Positions 21,881 through 31,239 of a stretch of DNA of 31,239 nucleotides are shown piece after piece. Positions within the stretch are counted from its first letter, which is position 1; each line of letters begins with the position of its first letter. This DNA comes from Schoenoplectus triqueter (taxonomy: Eukaryota; Streptophyta; Magnoliopsida; Poales; Cyperaceae): NCBI GenBank assembly GCA_964058805.1, contig CAXKVV010001541.1, forward strand, positions 1 through 31,239, read 5' to 3'. The translations under genes were made by a program, and so were the position numbers. The notes below the pieces were generated by a model that saw only the letters and a program-made list of their open reading frames with translations, searched no databases and was not told the origin of the DNA.

Positions 21881-22430
21881 GTTCGAGGGGATGTTTTTCA
21901 TCTCCATGCAATGCAAGACTTAACATGGTCGCACTGTAGTATACACAATTTTCTCTTTCATAGATTCAAAAATTTGAATTGTCTTATCTATATAATTGCA
22001 TTTTGCATACATGTCAGTCAGGGAAGTTTGCATGATTAAATCAACACATTTACTGCTTATCACCATATAAGAATGGATTCTTCTTCAAAGATCAAGGGCA
22101 CCAAGATGTGCACAAGAGGACACGACACCAATCAATGAGGTCTCATCAACCCATGGACCTTGATTTTGTCATGAATACAACTAGTTCCAAACACTTGGTC
22201 CATAGACTCACTCCACAATCTACCACAATAATGGAACCCCTAAGAAATTCTAGTCTTGTTTAATCCCAATTTGTCAAAAACCAGCCAAACTAGCTCGATC
22301 TCACCACATTTGTCATATAGGTTGACGAAAGCCCTTTTGAACAAATGGATCGACCCTAACCCGAGCTTTATTGCATTGTTGTGTAGCTCTCTCCTTTCTT
22401 TGATAGCTAACAATTACACACAAAAATGTC

Positions 22431-22979
22431 TCAAAGAAACTTATAAAATTTAAGTCTATTATTGTACAAATTGACAAATTAATAGAAATTATTTAGCACA
22501 ACACAAAAAAAAATAAAAACTCAAAGATCATAAACTAATATGATGTGGAAGGGTTAAAAAGAGAAACCTAACGCTCTTTCTGAATATATAATTAAATTAT
22601 TTTAAAAAATTGTCATAAAGTAATTTTATTTTAATATTAAATTTTGAGTTATTAGAAATTAAAAAATAGAGCCACGATTGAGATACAAAAAATTAGAGCA
22701 TTTGAACTCTCCTCTTTATAGAATAATTTAATATATATTGGACTATAATTTATTTAGTACACTAAAATCCACAATAGAATATAAATAATAAATATTACTA
22801 GTTTATTGAGTCCAACAGGCCTAGCTATATTATATTAAACTCGGCCCATTAACTTAACAAACTTATTAGCAGATTTGTTGATGACTCGATTCACTAATAG
22901 CGAGTCAAATTTAAATTAATTTCAAATAAATCGAGCAATAGGAGTAATTAATTTTTGTTAGAGCCCTACCCACGGGTAA
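22431..22979. other. Intergenic, no gene seen
   Basis: AT-rich sequence between the PPR relic and the MITE. A run near 22835-22960 has GAGTC/CGAGC words that may be remains of another transposon. Nothing is certain. Confidence 0.4.
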
Positions 22980-23329
22980 GGATAGATGTAGCTTAAGGGG
23001 GGGGTAGGTGACTCCTGGATTTTGAAAAATAGTGATTTTACATTAAGTTTTTGTTATTTTGATCTCTTTTGGATTTTATTTTTGACCCCTCGAGATTGTT
23101 TAATTATTTTTATTGAGAAAAAATATTTAATACCATGAATAATGAAATAATTATGTAAAAATTATAAAAATATTTTTATTATTTTTAATATATAAAAGGA
23201 TATTATTATGATAGTTTTTATTAGGTATGCATTTATGTTGAATTGTTAATTTTTTATTTAGTATCCGATTAGTGAATAAAATTTAAACCCGATAAATTAT
23301 TACAATCCGTGAATAATTGTGCATCCGCC
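22980..23329. mobile_element. hAT-like MITE family B, copy 2 (opposite orientation)
   Basis: The reverse complement aligns along its length with 13049-13485: GGCGGATGCACAATT at one end, GGATTGTAATAATTTATCGG, a TAATCGGATACTAAATAAA word, a stretch of AT, TTTTTTCTCAATAAAAA, then a run of C and CTTAAGCTA at the other end. The far end is diverged and I cannot see a target duplication. Confidence 0.75.
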
Positions 23330-23753
23330 ATAACACTCACCAACGTTGGATAATTGAATTTTCAACATTGATGACCCGATCTATTTGGATGATTGGATAA
23401 GTATTTTTATTTTTTTTTGACAAAAAGGCAATAAACCCGTTTAATTTCTGAAACTTTAAATTACAACTCTACTTATCATTAACTACCCTGAACTAAATGG
23501 AAAACCCACTAGAAGGGATGATTGGATCAGTATTGGTATTGATCCCATTCGGTTCCAACTTCTGATCCGACAAGCAAGCCGAAAAAAAACCGACTATCCT
23601 TTTGCATGTCGACCTTGGGACACAAGTCACATCCCAAGAGCTCTGCTTTAGATCTCCAGATCCAATCCAACGGCCACAAATAAGTTCGTCGCTTCTTCAG
23701 TCCATTTCCTTCTTAAACCCTATACCTTTGTTTTTGCTTCTTACTCGGTTACC
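23330..23753 (+). promoter_or_regulatory. ATAD3 promoter and 5' leader
   Basis: There is no gene here. Candidate elements near the ATAD3 start are a CCAAT word at about 23663, a weak TATA-like CACAAATAAG near 23675, and a telo-box AAACCCTA at 23715-23722 in the presumed leader. Telo-boxes are frequent in plant genes for translation and other growth-linked functions. The ATG at 23754 has an A at -3. Confidence 0.4.
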
Positions 23754-26700
23754 ATGCCATCCGCTCAACAGACCATACTCTCCCTCGCGACAGCCGCCGC
23801 CGCCGCTGCGGCTGGGCTCACCGTAGACCGGGCGTACGCCGATGGTCCCTTCAAGCTTCCCACCTTCTCGACATCCTCTCCATCTCCCTCTCCTCCGGCG
23901 GCGGCGGGCCCACCTCCTTCGCAGCAGGGGCCCACAGGACAACCTCCGGCGGGTAATGAGGAGCCGCCTAGGGTCAGAAATGATAACCCCCGGACCACCG
24001 CTGCTGGGTTTGATCCAGAGGCCCTTGAGAGAGGCGCCAAGGCTTTGAGAGAGATAAATAATTCTTCTCAGGCTAAAAAGGTTTCTTTTTTATTTTATTT
24101 TGCTTAGTCTGGACATAAAATTAATTGTATAAACTGTGTTTGGTTTATTGCACCTTTTGTACAATATCCTATTTAAGTAAAATTATTCTTTTTTTCATTG
24201 AATTGACATCCTAAAGTTCTTTTACCTGCTTCTACTGGTTTCGGAAGAGCGCGGAAAGTAGTAGGTTGTAAACATACGATAAATGATGACTCTGGAGGGT
24301 AATAAATGCAATTTCCTAAAAGGAAAATCAAATTTTGCTTAGTCGTCCTTTTTCCATGCATGTGAAATATAAATTTCTTTTTACCCGCTAGCGCTGATAT
24401 CTGAAATAAGGAGAAAAAGATAGTAGATTATCAACCCAAGTGGAATGCAGACTTGTGGAAAAAAGGGACTTTTCTGTGGTTTTATGTTTCGATGGATTTG
24501 GGTTTTGGGAGGAGTCCCATTATAAAGTAGCTGCATTATTTTTTTATGATATTCTTTCTACCGGCCCCTATTGATTTGGGAAACTGTAAACAAAAGAGAT
24601 GCAAACTTCGGAAGGGGAGTGAGTTTTCTATGGTTGTATGTTGATAACTTGGGAGAACAAAACCTTTGTAAATCTAGCTCTTAAATTAAAAATAGATCAT
24701 CTGGTGCTCAACTGTACCATCCATTTATTTCATAATATCAATAGGCTTTTTTGTCCATTTCAATCTGTCTAGGTGTTTGAATTGATGAGGAAGCAAGAAG
24801 AGACACGTCAAACAGAATTGGCAGCAAAGAAAGCTGAGTACCAGGCTTTGCAAGCTCAGCATGAGACTGTGAGTTGAAAGATATTTTTGTTTCTTATATA
24901 GTCCTTCCCTGATTGCAGTAAAAAATGTCCATCATGCTACTTGTTTAAGATTTTATTAAAATAAATTTGGTTTAGCTGCTATGAATTAGTCCTACATCCC
25001 TTTGTTTGTATGGTAGATTGGAAAACTGAATTGATGTTATGTTGCAGGACAGACAACGTGTTGCATATGAAGAGCAGAAGAAGTTGGTGCAGCAACAAGC
25101 ACAGACAAAAGCACAGATGGCGCGGTATGAAGATGAATTGGCAAGGAAGAGAATGCAGGTCTGATTTTTATTCTTTTACTTTCTTTTCAATGCCATCTGG
25201 TGTTTGTCTGTGTTGGGTGGTGGCATCATATTAGTTTCATTATGTACAGCACATTATGCAGACATCTGTATCTGTGTCTGAGGTTTCTACTCCGGGCCTT
25301 TTATCCTTTTTTCTTCTTTCTTCCCCCTCTGTTTATGTGGATATTCTGCCTCCCACTTCTTTGTTTTGCCAACTTGAATAAAGATTAAGAAAAGACTAAT
25401 AATTGGGATCACGACCTTTACTGACTGAAATTTTGGCTTCTGGATGGAAGTAGCCCTGTTTACTAAAAAGATGACAGAACAGTTCTTACAATATGTTGGC
25501 TGGACTGTTCGAGCTAGCCTGATTGTTGGAGTTTGCCTGATTGACATTCTACATTTAATAACAGCATACTTTTGTTGCGGCAGGAGGACATGAAACATTT
25601 ACACAGTTTCTCAAATAATTGAATGTACTGTTGTGATAGGCAGAGCATGAGAGTCAGAGGCAGAGAAACCAGGAGTTAGTCAAGATGCAAGAAGAGTCAT
25701 CTATCCGGCAGGAGCAGATAAGGCGGGCAACGGAGGAACAAATACAGGCACAGAGACGGCAGACAGAACGAGAGAAGGCCGAGATTGAACGGGAGACTAT
25801 TCGGGTCCGTGCACTGGCCGAGGCTGAGGGCCGGGCTCATGAAGCCAAGCTGGCTGAGGATGTCAATAGAAGAATGCTGGTTGAGAAGGCCAATGCTGAG
25901 AGAGAGAAGTGGGTGTCTGCTATCAATACTACTTTCGAGCACATTGGAGGTGTTTTGAAAATTTCAATTATATTTTGTATATGTTAAAGCTACTTGGAGT
26001 CCAGCAAACGGTCAAATTTGGATGTAGGCAACTTCGTTGAATATTCTATAACTTTGCAGGTACTTTTTAGTCCAATGATCTGACTCATCTAGTCATATGG
26101 TGGATTTTTTTCTTTCCAGGTGGGTTGAAGGCAATATTAACAGATCAAAATAAGCTAGTCGTAGCTGTTGGTGGAGTGACTGCTCTTGCAGCTGGAATTT
26201 ATACTACAAGGTTGGATTTATTATTATAATTTTTTTTTTCTTTTTGGATTTTTTTTGGACTAGTTTCTGCACTGTCTGTCCCAAACCAGGATAAAGGAGG
26301 AGAGTTGCGGTGGGTGTGGCAAGCCCTGCACTAAAACAGCCGATCTTTATGGAATTTTTTTTGGAAAGACTGGCTTGAATCCTGAACTATTGCTCTTGGT
26401 TTTTTAAGACCCTCTGAACTGTGGTAGTGTTTCAGGTTGGTCTTTTATCTAATACTTGCCAGGTGCCGACATGGCATCTTTAGGGACACACAAAGTTGAT
26501 GGGCATGCAAAAAAAAAGGGGAATTGCAGCACTTGGTACCACTGATGCTATGATGACAATTGACATGCCAAAAATAAGGCTCAATGAATGAAAAAAGTCT
26601 AATAAACAATAACCAATCTGGACTAAACATTCTCATTACAGTTGGGGTTTACTTTAATTTACAATTTTTATTGCAAAGAAAGTACAAGAGAATGGAGTCT

Positions 26701-29387
26701 GAAAAATATCAAGCGAAACTGAACCTTGCCAGCTCTACCCAGTATGTATAACTCCTTACCATCAACAGTAAACATTTGTACCACTTAATCCTTGCAGAGA
26801 AGGTGCAAAAGTAGTTTGGGGATACGTTGACCGCATTTTGGGACAACCATCCCTTATTAGAGAGTCGTCAAGAGGAAAATATCCCTGGTCGGGCTTCTTT
26901 TCCCGTGCCATGAGTTCAGCATCTAAAAAACTAAAGGAGAACAATCCTGCAAAAAATGGAAATGGTTTTGGTGATGTCATCTTGAACCCATCACTTCAGA
27001 AAAGAATACAACAGCTGGCTGGTGCTACAGCTAACACTAAGGCACATCAAGCCCCATTTCGTAATATGCTGTTCTACGGACCCCCTGGTACAGGAAAAAC
27101 CCTGGCAGCACGAGAATTAGCTCGAAAATCGGTATGATTTTTTCAGTCCCTACTAATAGTTTTTTAAATTGTATTAGCTGTTTCATTGAACCCCACCCAG
27201 GAACTGGAGCATGAGTCAGAGTATTTTGCTAATTCACATGCATATCTAGTGCAGAATATGTTTGGAATTGCAAAAGACTCCACAAATGTTATCTTTCCTG
27301 GAAATATCATAAAATATTCACTCTATTTCGCAAACCATTAAATTAATGGGAGGATCACTTGACAATGGGTTATTTTGGCAATCTTTATAATGGCACTCTA
27401 AATAAATTAAAAAAAATCTCAAAAATAGAAATAAGTTTATAAATATATTCTTCAACTTATAGATAGTGTTTTAAATTTCAGGCAATTATTTTCATTTGAT
27501 GGTCCATGAAGGACTCTTAAATTAGAACCTTTGCAAATTGCATAAAATTTTGATGGTCTTTGATGGATTATCAAACAATAAGTAAATTGCATGAAATTTG
27601 AAACACAATCGATCTATAAGTTAAGAATATATCTATGTAACTTTTTCTATTTTTAAGATATTTTTTTAATTTATTAGCATGCCATTGTCAAGATCGTCAA
27701 AATAACCCATTGTCGACCCCTTCGCTTAGATTAAACTGCTTGATTCTTAATCAGGGTTCTTTTGCTAAACTCGTCAAAATTGTGCTAATTATTTCATGGA
27801 GAAGAGCTTAATAGTTAATATTTTAAGGACATTGTTGTAATTTAGCTTATGGAAATTTAACATTAGTAACAAAGCATTCATCTAACTCAGTTTCTGTGGT
27901 AAATAGGGTTTAGATTATGCTCTCATGACTGGTGGAGATGTCGCTCCACTGGGATCACAAGCAGTGACGAAGATACACCAGCTGTTTGACTGGGCCAAGA
28001 AATCTAACAGGGGTCTTCTTCTATTTATTGATGAGGCTGATGCCTTCCTTTGCGAGTAAGTTGTAGTGCCCTTATATGCATTGTTTGTGTGAAAAATAAA
28101 CTTAGTTAATTGTCCCTTGCATAGTAAAACTGGCTCCATATCCCACCCTGGTCCCTCCAGCATGACAGCCAAAAGTAATGTGGAAAAATGAAGACAAAGA
28201 AAGAAAGGAGAATGCAAAATAGAGAACTCACCCTCCCTGATGGAAAGCCACAAAAGGACCGTTCCACTCCAAAAAAGAAAGAAAAAAAGAAAAGAAATCA
28301 GTAAGCAAAAAAAAGAAGAAAAAAACCCAATTTTAGAGATATTCCAAGACATATTTATCAACTACAATTTACTATAGAGAAGCCTTGCTGGCTTGTATGC
28401 TGCATTACTATAGACAAGCCCAAAACATTGCTCTCATTTTCTGTCTAGGCGAAACAAGACATACATGAGTGAAGCACAAAGGAGTGCCTTAAATGCACTT
28501 CTCTTCAGAACAGGCGACCAATCCAAGGATATTGTGCTGGCTCTTGCAACAAACAGACCCGGAGACCTCGATTCAGCAGTGACAGACCGCATTGACGAGG
28601 TCCTTGAATTTCCCTTGCCAGGTGAAGAGGAGCGTTTCAAGCTCCTCAAACTCTACCTTGACAAGTACATTGTCAAGGCGGGTGAGAATGCCAAGGGAAA
28701 GGGCATCTTAGGTATGCAGGGGACTTGCTTTTAAATTTGGGTTTATGGTGTTCCTGAAATTTTCAAATTTATTGTGTTTTGTCTTTGGCTTTAGACCTGA
28801 TGAATCACAGAAATACTATTAGGAGGTATATTATTTGATTCGGTTTGGGCACCAATTGCAGCACTGAGGCCTGTATATAGGTTCGCTACTGTTAAGAATA
28901 ACTCTAAAAGCTCAACAAATCTATTGGCAAAAAGAAAAGAGGTGCAACCTAAGATGAAAGCATCCACCACTGTACATTATGCACAATACTATCTGTTACA
29001 TAATGTTACAGCTCCAACACTATGCTGAACCATTTTTTCACCAGAAAAAGATGGAAAATGACATGCCCTACATTTTGATAATATATTGAGGAAACACAGC
29101 TGATTTGTTGCTATTGACACATCAATGCAGGTTGGTTTCTGAGGAGACAGCCACAGAAAATTGAGGTGAAGAGTATTACTGATGATATCATAAAGGAAGC
29201 GGCAGCCAAGACAGATGGGTTCTCGGGTAGAGAGATTGCAAAGTTGATGGCAGGAGTTCAGGCAGCAGTATATGGGAGCAAAGAGTGCGAGCTCAGCCCT
29301 GCTTTGTTTAGAGAGGTGGTGGATTACAAAGTGGCTGAGCATCGGCAGAGGAGAAAACTAGCTAGTTCTGAGGAGACGAGTGACTAG
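23754..29387 (+). CDS. ATAD3: ATAD3-type AAA+ ATPase, mitochondrial
   Basis: Nine exons: 23754-24080, 24773-24868, 25048-25158, 25640-25949, 26120-26210, 26798-27131, 27907-28055, 28449-28711 and 29131-29387. All are GT-AG and in frame, giving 645 aa. The N-terminus is Ala/Pro-rich, followed by [21 protein letters not shown] long charged coiled coil runs from about 85 to 265 ([40 protein letters not shown]). A membrane segment [18 protein letters not shown] is at 294-311. The AAA+ domain has Walker A GPPGTGKT (406-413), Walker [10 protein letters not shown] (460-468), sensor 1 ATN (506-508), the arginine-finger region TDRIDE (518-523) and sensor 2 [10 protein letters not shown] (590-599). All key residues are intact. 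Family members sit in the mitochondrial inner membrane and act in nucleoid and membrane organisation. Intron 6 holds a MITE. Confidence 0.95.
27338..27734. mobile_element. MITE family A, copy 3, inside ATAD3 intron 6
   Basis: The element (27347-27725) has ends GGGAGGATCACTTGACAATG and, read inward on the other strand, GCGAAGGGGTCGACAATGG. These are followed by GGTTATTTTGGCAATCTT and GGTTATTTTGACGATCTT. It aligns with the copies near 2.3 and 3.0 kb. Flanks TTAAATTAA (27338-27346) and TTAGATTAA (27726-27734) differ by one base and look like a 9-bp target duplication. It occupies half of the 775-bp intron and leaves both splice sites untouched. Confidence 0.75.
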
Positions 29388-31239
29388 GGAGGATATATTT
29401 GTTCCCCTTCAAGACCTCAACTAATTTTGATGGTATATGTGTTATTTTTTTGTTATTTATTATTCAGTGTAATATTAGGTGCGGATGCACCCATTTTTCC
29501 TAGGATCTGCTGTAGTGTTATCAGAAAATTCTTTAGATAAAATGACCAGAGGTTCTCACTTCTCACATGCTTGGTTTCTTTTGCAAGAAACTGATCTGGT
29601 TGGCCATTCATTGTTTCCTGGTATCTCTTCTTCTATATGTGGCTTCGTAACCAAAACTGCTGAATTTTAAAGTTTTGTTGATTCAATGTTCAAAAAGTGA
29701 CATTAAACCTTTGCCTCTACCATTGTTGAGAAAAACCTGACAATGTGCTGCAGTTCCATTTCTCAAAAATACATGCTGCTGTTCTCAAGTATTGAGAAAA
29801 ATCTGATAGTTTTTATTGATTATAATTTATAATTGTTATTTGTTCTAAGTTGTGGCCCATTTATTATGTATAATTAGGGAATGTGTTGTGTCACTCTAGT
29901 CCTGGTGGATGCTGGAATTTTGAATTGCAATGTTATAATTGCTATTTAGCATTGCCATCATCATTTGTTCATTCGGTTCATTTCTCGTTATTGTTTGTTT
30001 CCCAGATATTCTTTTTTTGTGTGCTTCTTTGTGTTTTCTTTGAGGATATGAGAGAGGACCCTGGGTGTTTGGGGGTTTTATGCCCCATTTATGTAGGTGT
30101 GCATTTTGCATCTGGCCATAGGGTGTATGACGTAGGTTTTTAAACTATCGCTCACAATCCTATAAACAATAAGAGAAAAACTAATAATCTTCTTCAGTCT
30201 CATCCAATCAAAGAAAAAAATTGTGTATGAGATCGGAATGGTGCAGGCAATGGTAGTTTTCAATTAGGCCTGCGTATAGAGCTCTTCACCGGAGTGGGGA
30301 GTGGTGTTTTCCATTAATAAGTGCAAAAATCGAGTATTAGCTGTTTGAATGTGCCCCTTCAAGGCCTATTGAAGTACTGGCGTCTTTCTTAAAATTGATA
30401 TGTTTACATTGTCTAGAAGAAACATCTAGAAAATTTATACAGAAAAAAGCTCTATTATTCGGATACTGATCCATTAATTATTTTACTATTTCGAACAATC
30501 CAGAACAACTATTATTCTTGTATGTGAAGAGAAAAATAAAAACCTCACTATTTTTAATTTTATAATGTATAATTCAGACATCATTTTCACCATTTTGAAT
30601 GACATTGTATTGTTATTATTCTCACGTTAATTAATCATTCCATTGTTATTTTTGCACTACTCCTGTTACTAGCAAGACAAACATATCCAGATAATTAGCA
30701 AATTGGAACTGATGCTCGTGGATTTTTTAGGACCGTTTACATAGATAATCTTCATAATGACAACTTTAGAGCATAAAATTCGTAACTTCAGAAGAATATC
30801 ATGTTTGATATTCAGATTTGTCGAGGTTGATCAAACATTTGTTTATTGTGAGCTCACGCTAGCTTAAAAGCATATCATATTAGAGCGTATCCTTTCAAAA
30901 CTTAAAACGTTAATACATGAAAAAAAAGGCGCAAATTATTTATAACAAAATGCTTCAAAATTTTCTCTGTCAACACAATTGGATGGCTTTTAACACTCAA
31001 CCAGAAGAACCATTTTTCTTGCTGTTCCCAATTGCTTCAAACTGTTCTCAATCCATCAGGTCCTTATTTTTTTTTTTAAAAATGTTTTGCGTCTATCCAA
31101 TTTTTTGTTATAACATTTTCACACTTGTGCACTCACGTGGTTTATAAAATTTAAACATCAAACACACATAACTGTTTACGATATATATATAGAGAGAGAG
31201 AGAGAGTGAGGGTGAGCTTAAGCTCACGAATGCTTTCCG
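29388..31239. other. ATAD3 3' flank and intergenic sequence
   Basis: The ATAD3 3' untranslated region probably covers the first 100-300 bp. The open frames further on have no recognisable domain and look random. Near the right edge are a compound (TA)n(GA)n microsatellite (31179-31206) and the perfect 16-bp palindrome GTGAGCTTAAGCTCAC (31212-31227). Confidence 0.45.

Larger units (their letters stand above)
18700..22430 (-). pseudogene. Pentatricopeptide repeat (PPR) gene relic, split by a Mutator-like element
   Basis: On the minus strand two separated blocks read as one PLS-type PPR protein. The upstream block (about 22420-21885) gives, across frameshifts, ELHNNAIKLGLGS, AFVNLYDKCGEIELVWLVFD, ETSLIGVVSSCAHLGALDL, then RRIHSYMVISKCVDLIMQTS, LTDMYAKCNYIDKTIQIFES and ALHGDEKHPLELFE. 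The downstream block (about 18880-18700) gives IIPMINDGIKPNEAIYV and GVLSACSRGGLLEEGFEYF. These are the usual order of motifs in organelle RNA-processing PPR proteins (AKCG..A..F, AMHG...LELF, GIKPNE..YVGVLSACS..G). There are several stops and frameshifts, and the C-terminal part is lost, so this is a dead gene. The gap between LELFE and IIPM is filled by the element at about 18880-21880. Confidence 0.8.

Noticed and set aside
23697..24048. Arg-rich and Ser/Pro-rich frames overlapping ATAD3 exon 1
   Set aside because: They are shadows of the GC-rich first exon. The ATAD3 frame is supported by homology and splicing.
26640..26760. Possible extra ATAD3 exon between exons 5 and 6
   Set aside because: Joining 26210 directly to 26798 gives the family sequence [15 protein letters not shown] with no gap, so no exon is needed.
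27915..28361. 148-codon minus-strand frame over ATAD3 exon 7 and intron 7
   Set aside because: It is antisense to the Walker B exon and continues into the T-rich complement of an A-rich intron. No family is recognised.
30845..31227. Possible element bounded by GTGAGCTCACGCTAGCTTA and GTGAGCTTAAGCTCAC words
   Set aside because: The two words share only short palindromic parts, and no terminal repeat or target duplication supports an element. The right side is cut by the window edge.

Overview
This window is nuclear DNA from a flowering plant. It is AT-rich, its protein-coding genes are split by many GT-AG introns, and it is dense in short non-autonomous DNA transposons. The protein families (TOM1-like, MIP18/AE7, ATAD3, PLS-type PPR, MuDR transposase) fit an angiosperm, but I cannot place it in an order or species.

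There are three intact genes. (1) A TOM1-like gene on the + strand, closest to TOL1, has coding exons from 8763 to 11271 and a spliced leader starting near 6.3 kb. It encodes a VHS-GAT ubiquitin adaptor of the endosomal sorting pathway. (2) An AE7/MIP18-family gene on the - strand, 16734 to 14044, has five coding exons and a 5' leader exon near 18.1-18.3 kb. It encodes a cytosolic Fe-S cluster targeting factor. Its first coding intron looks like a minor-spliceosome (U12) intron with AT-AA ends. (3) An ATAD3-type mitochondrial AAA+ ATPase gene on the + strand, 23754 to 29387, has nine exons. Every exon junction in these three genes was checked for reading frame. TOL1 and AE7 converge tail to tail. 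AE7 and ATAD3 diverge, with about 5.4 kb of transposon and pseudogene debris between their 5' ends. The three products act in separate pathways (endosomal sorting, Fe-S delivery, mitochondrial membrane and nucleoid), so nothing suggests shared function.

The rest is repeats and relics. Positions 1-3600 hold diverged AT-rich repeats, two copies of a MITE family and a 103-bp tandem duplication. Two hAT-like MITEs with 8-bp target duplications lie at 4166-4683 and 5401-6150; the second sits immediately upstream of the TOL1 leader. Another hAT-like family has copies at 13049-13485 and 22980-23329. A third copy of the first MITE family lies inside an ATAD3 intron.

The most layered region is 18.7-22.4 kb. 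A decayed pentatricopeptide-repeat (PPR) gene is interrupted by a roughly 3.0-kb Mutator-like element with long terminal inverted repeats and a broken MuDR transposase gene. That transposase gene is itself interrupted by a 403-bp foldback element with a perfect 10-bp target duplication. I found no tRNA, rRNA or CRISPR array, and no complete LTR retrotransposon.
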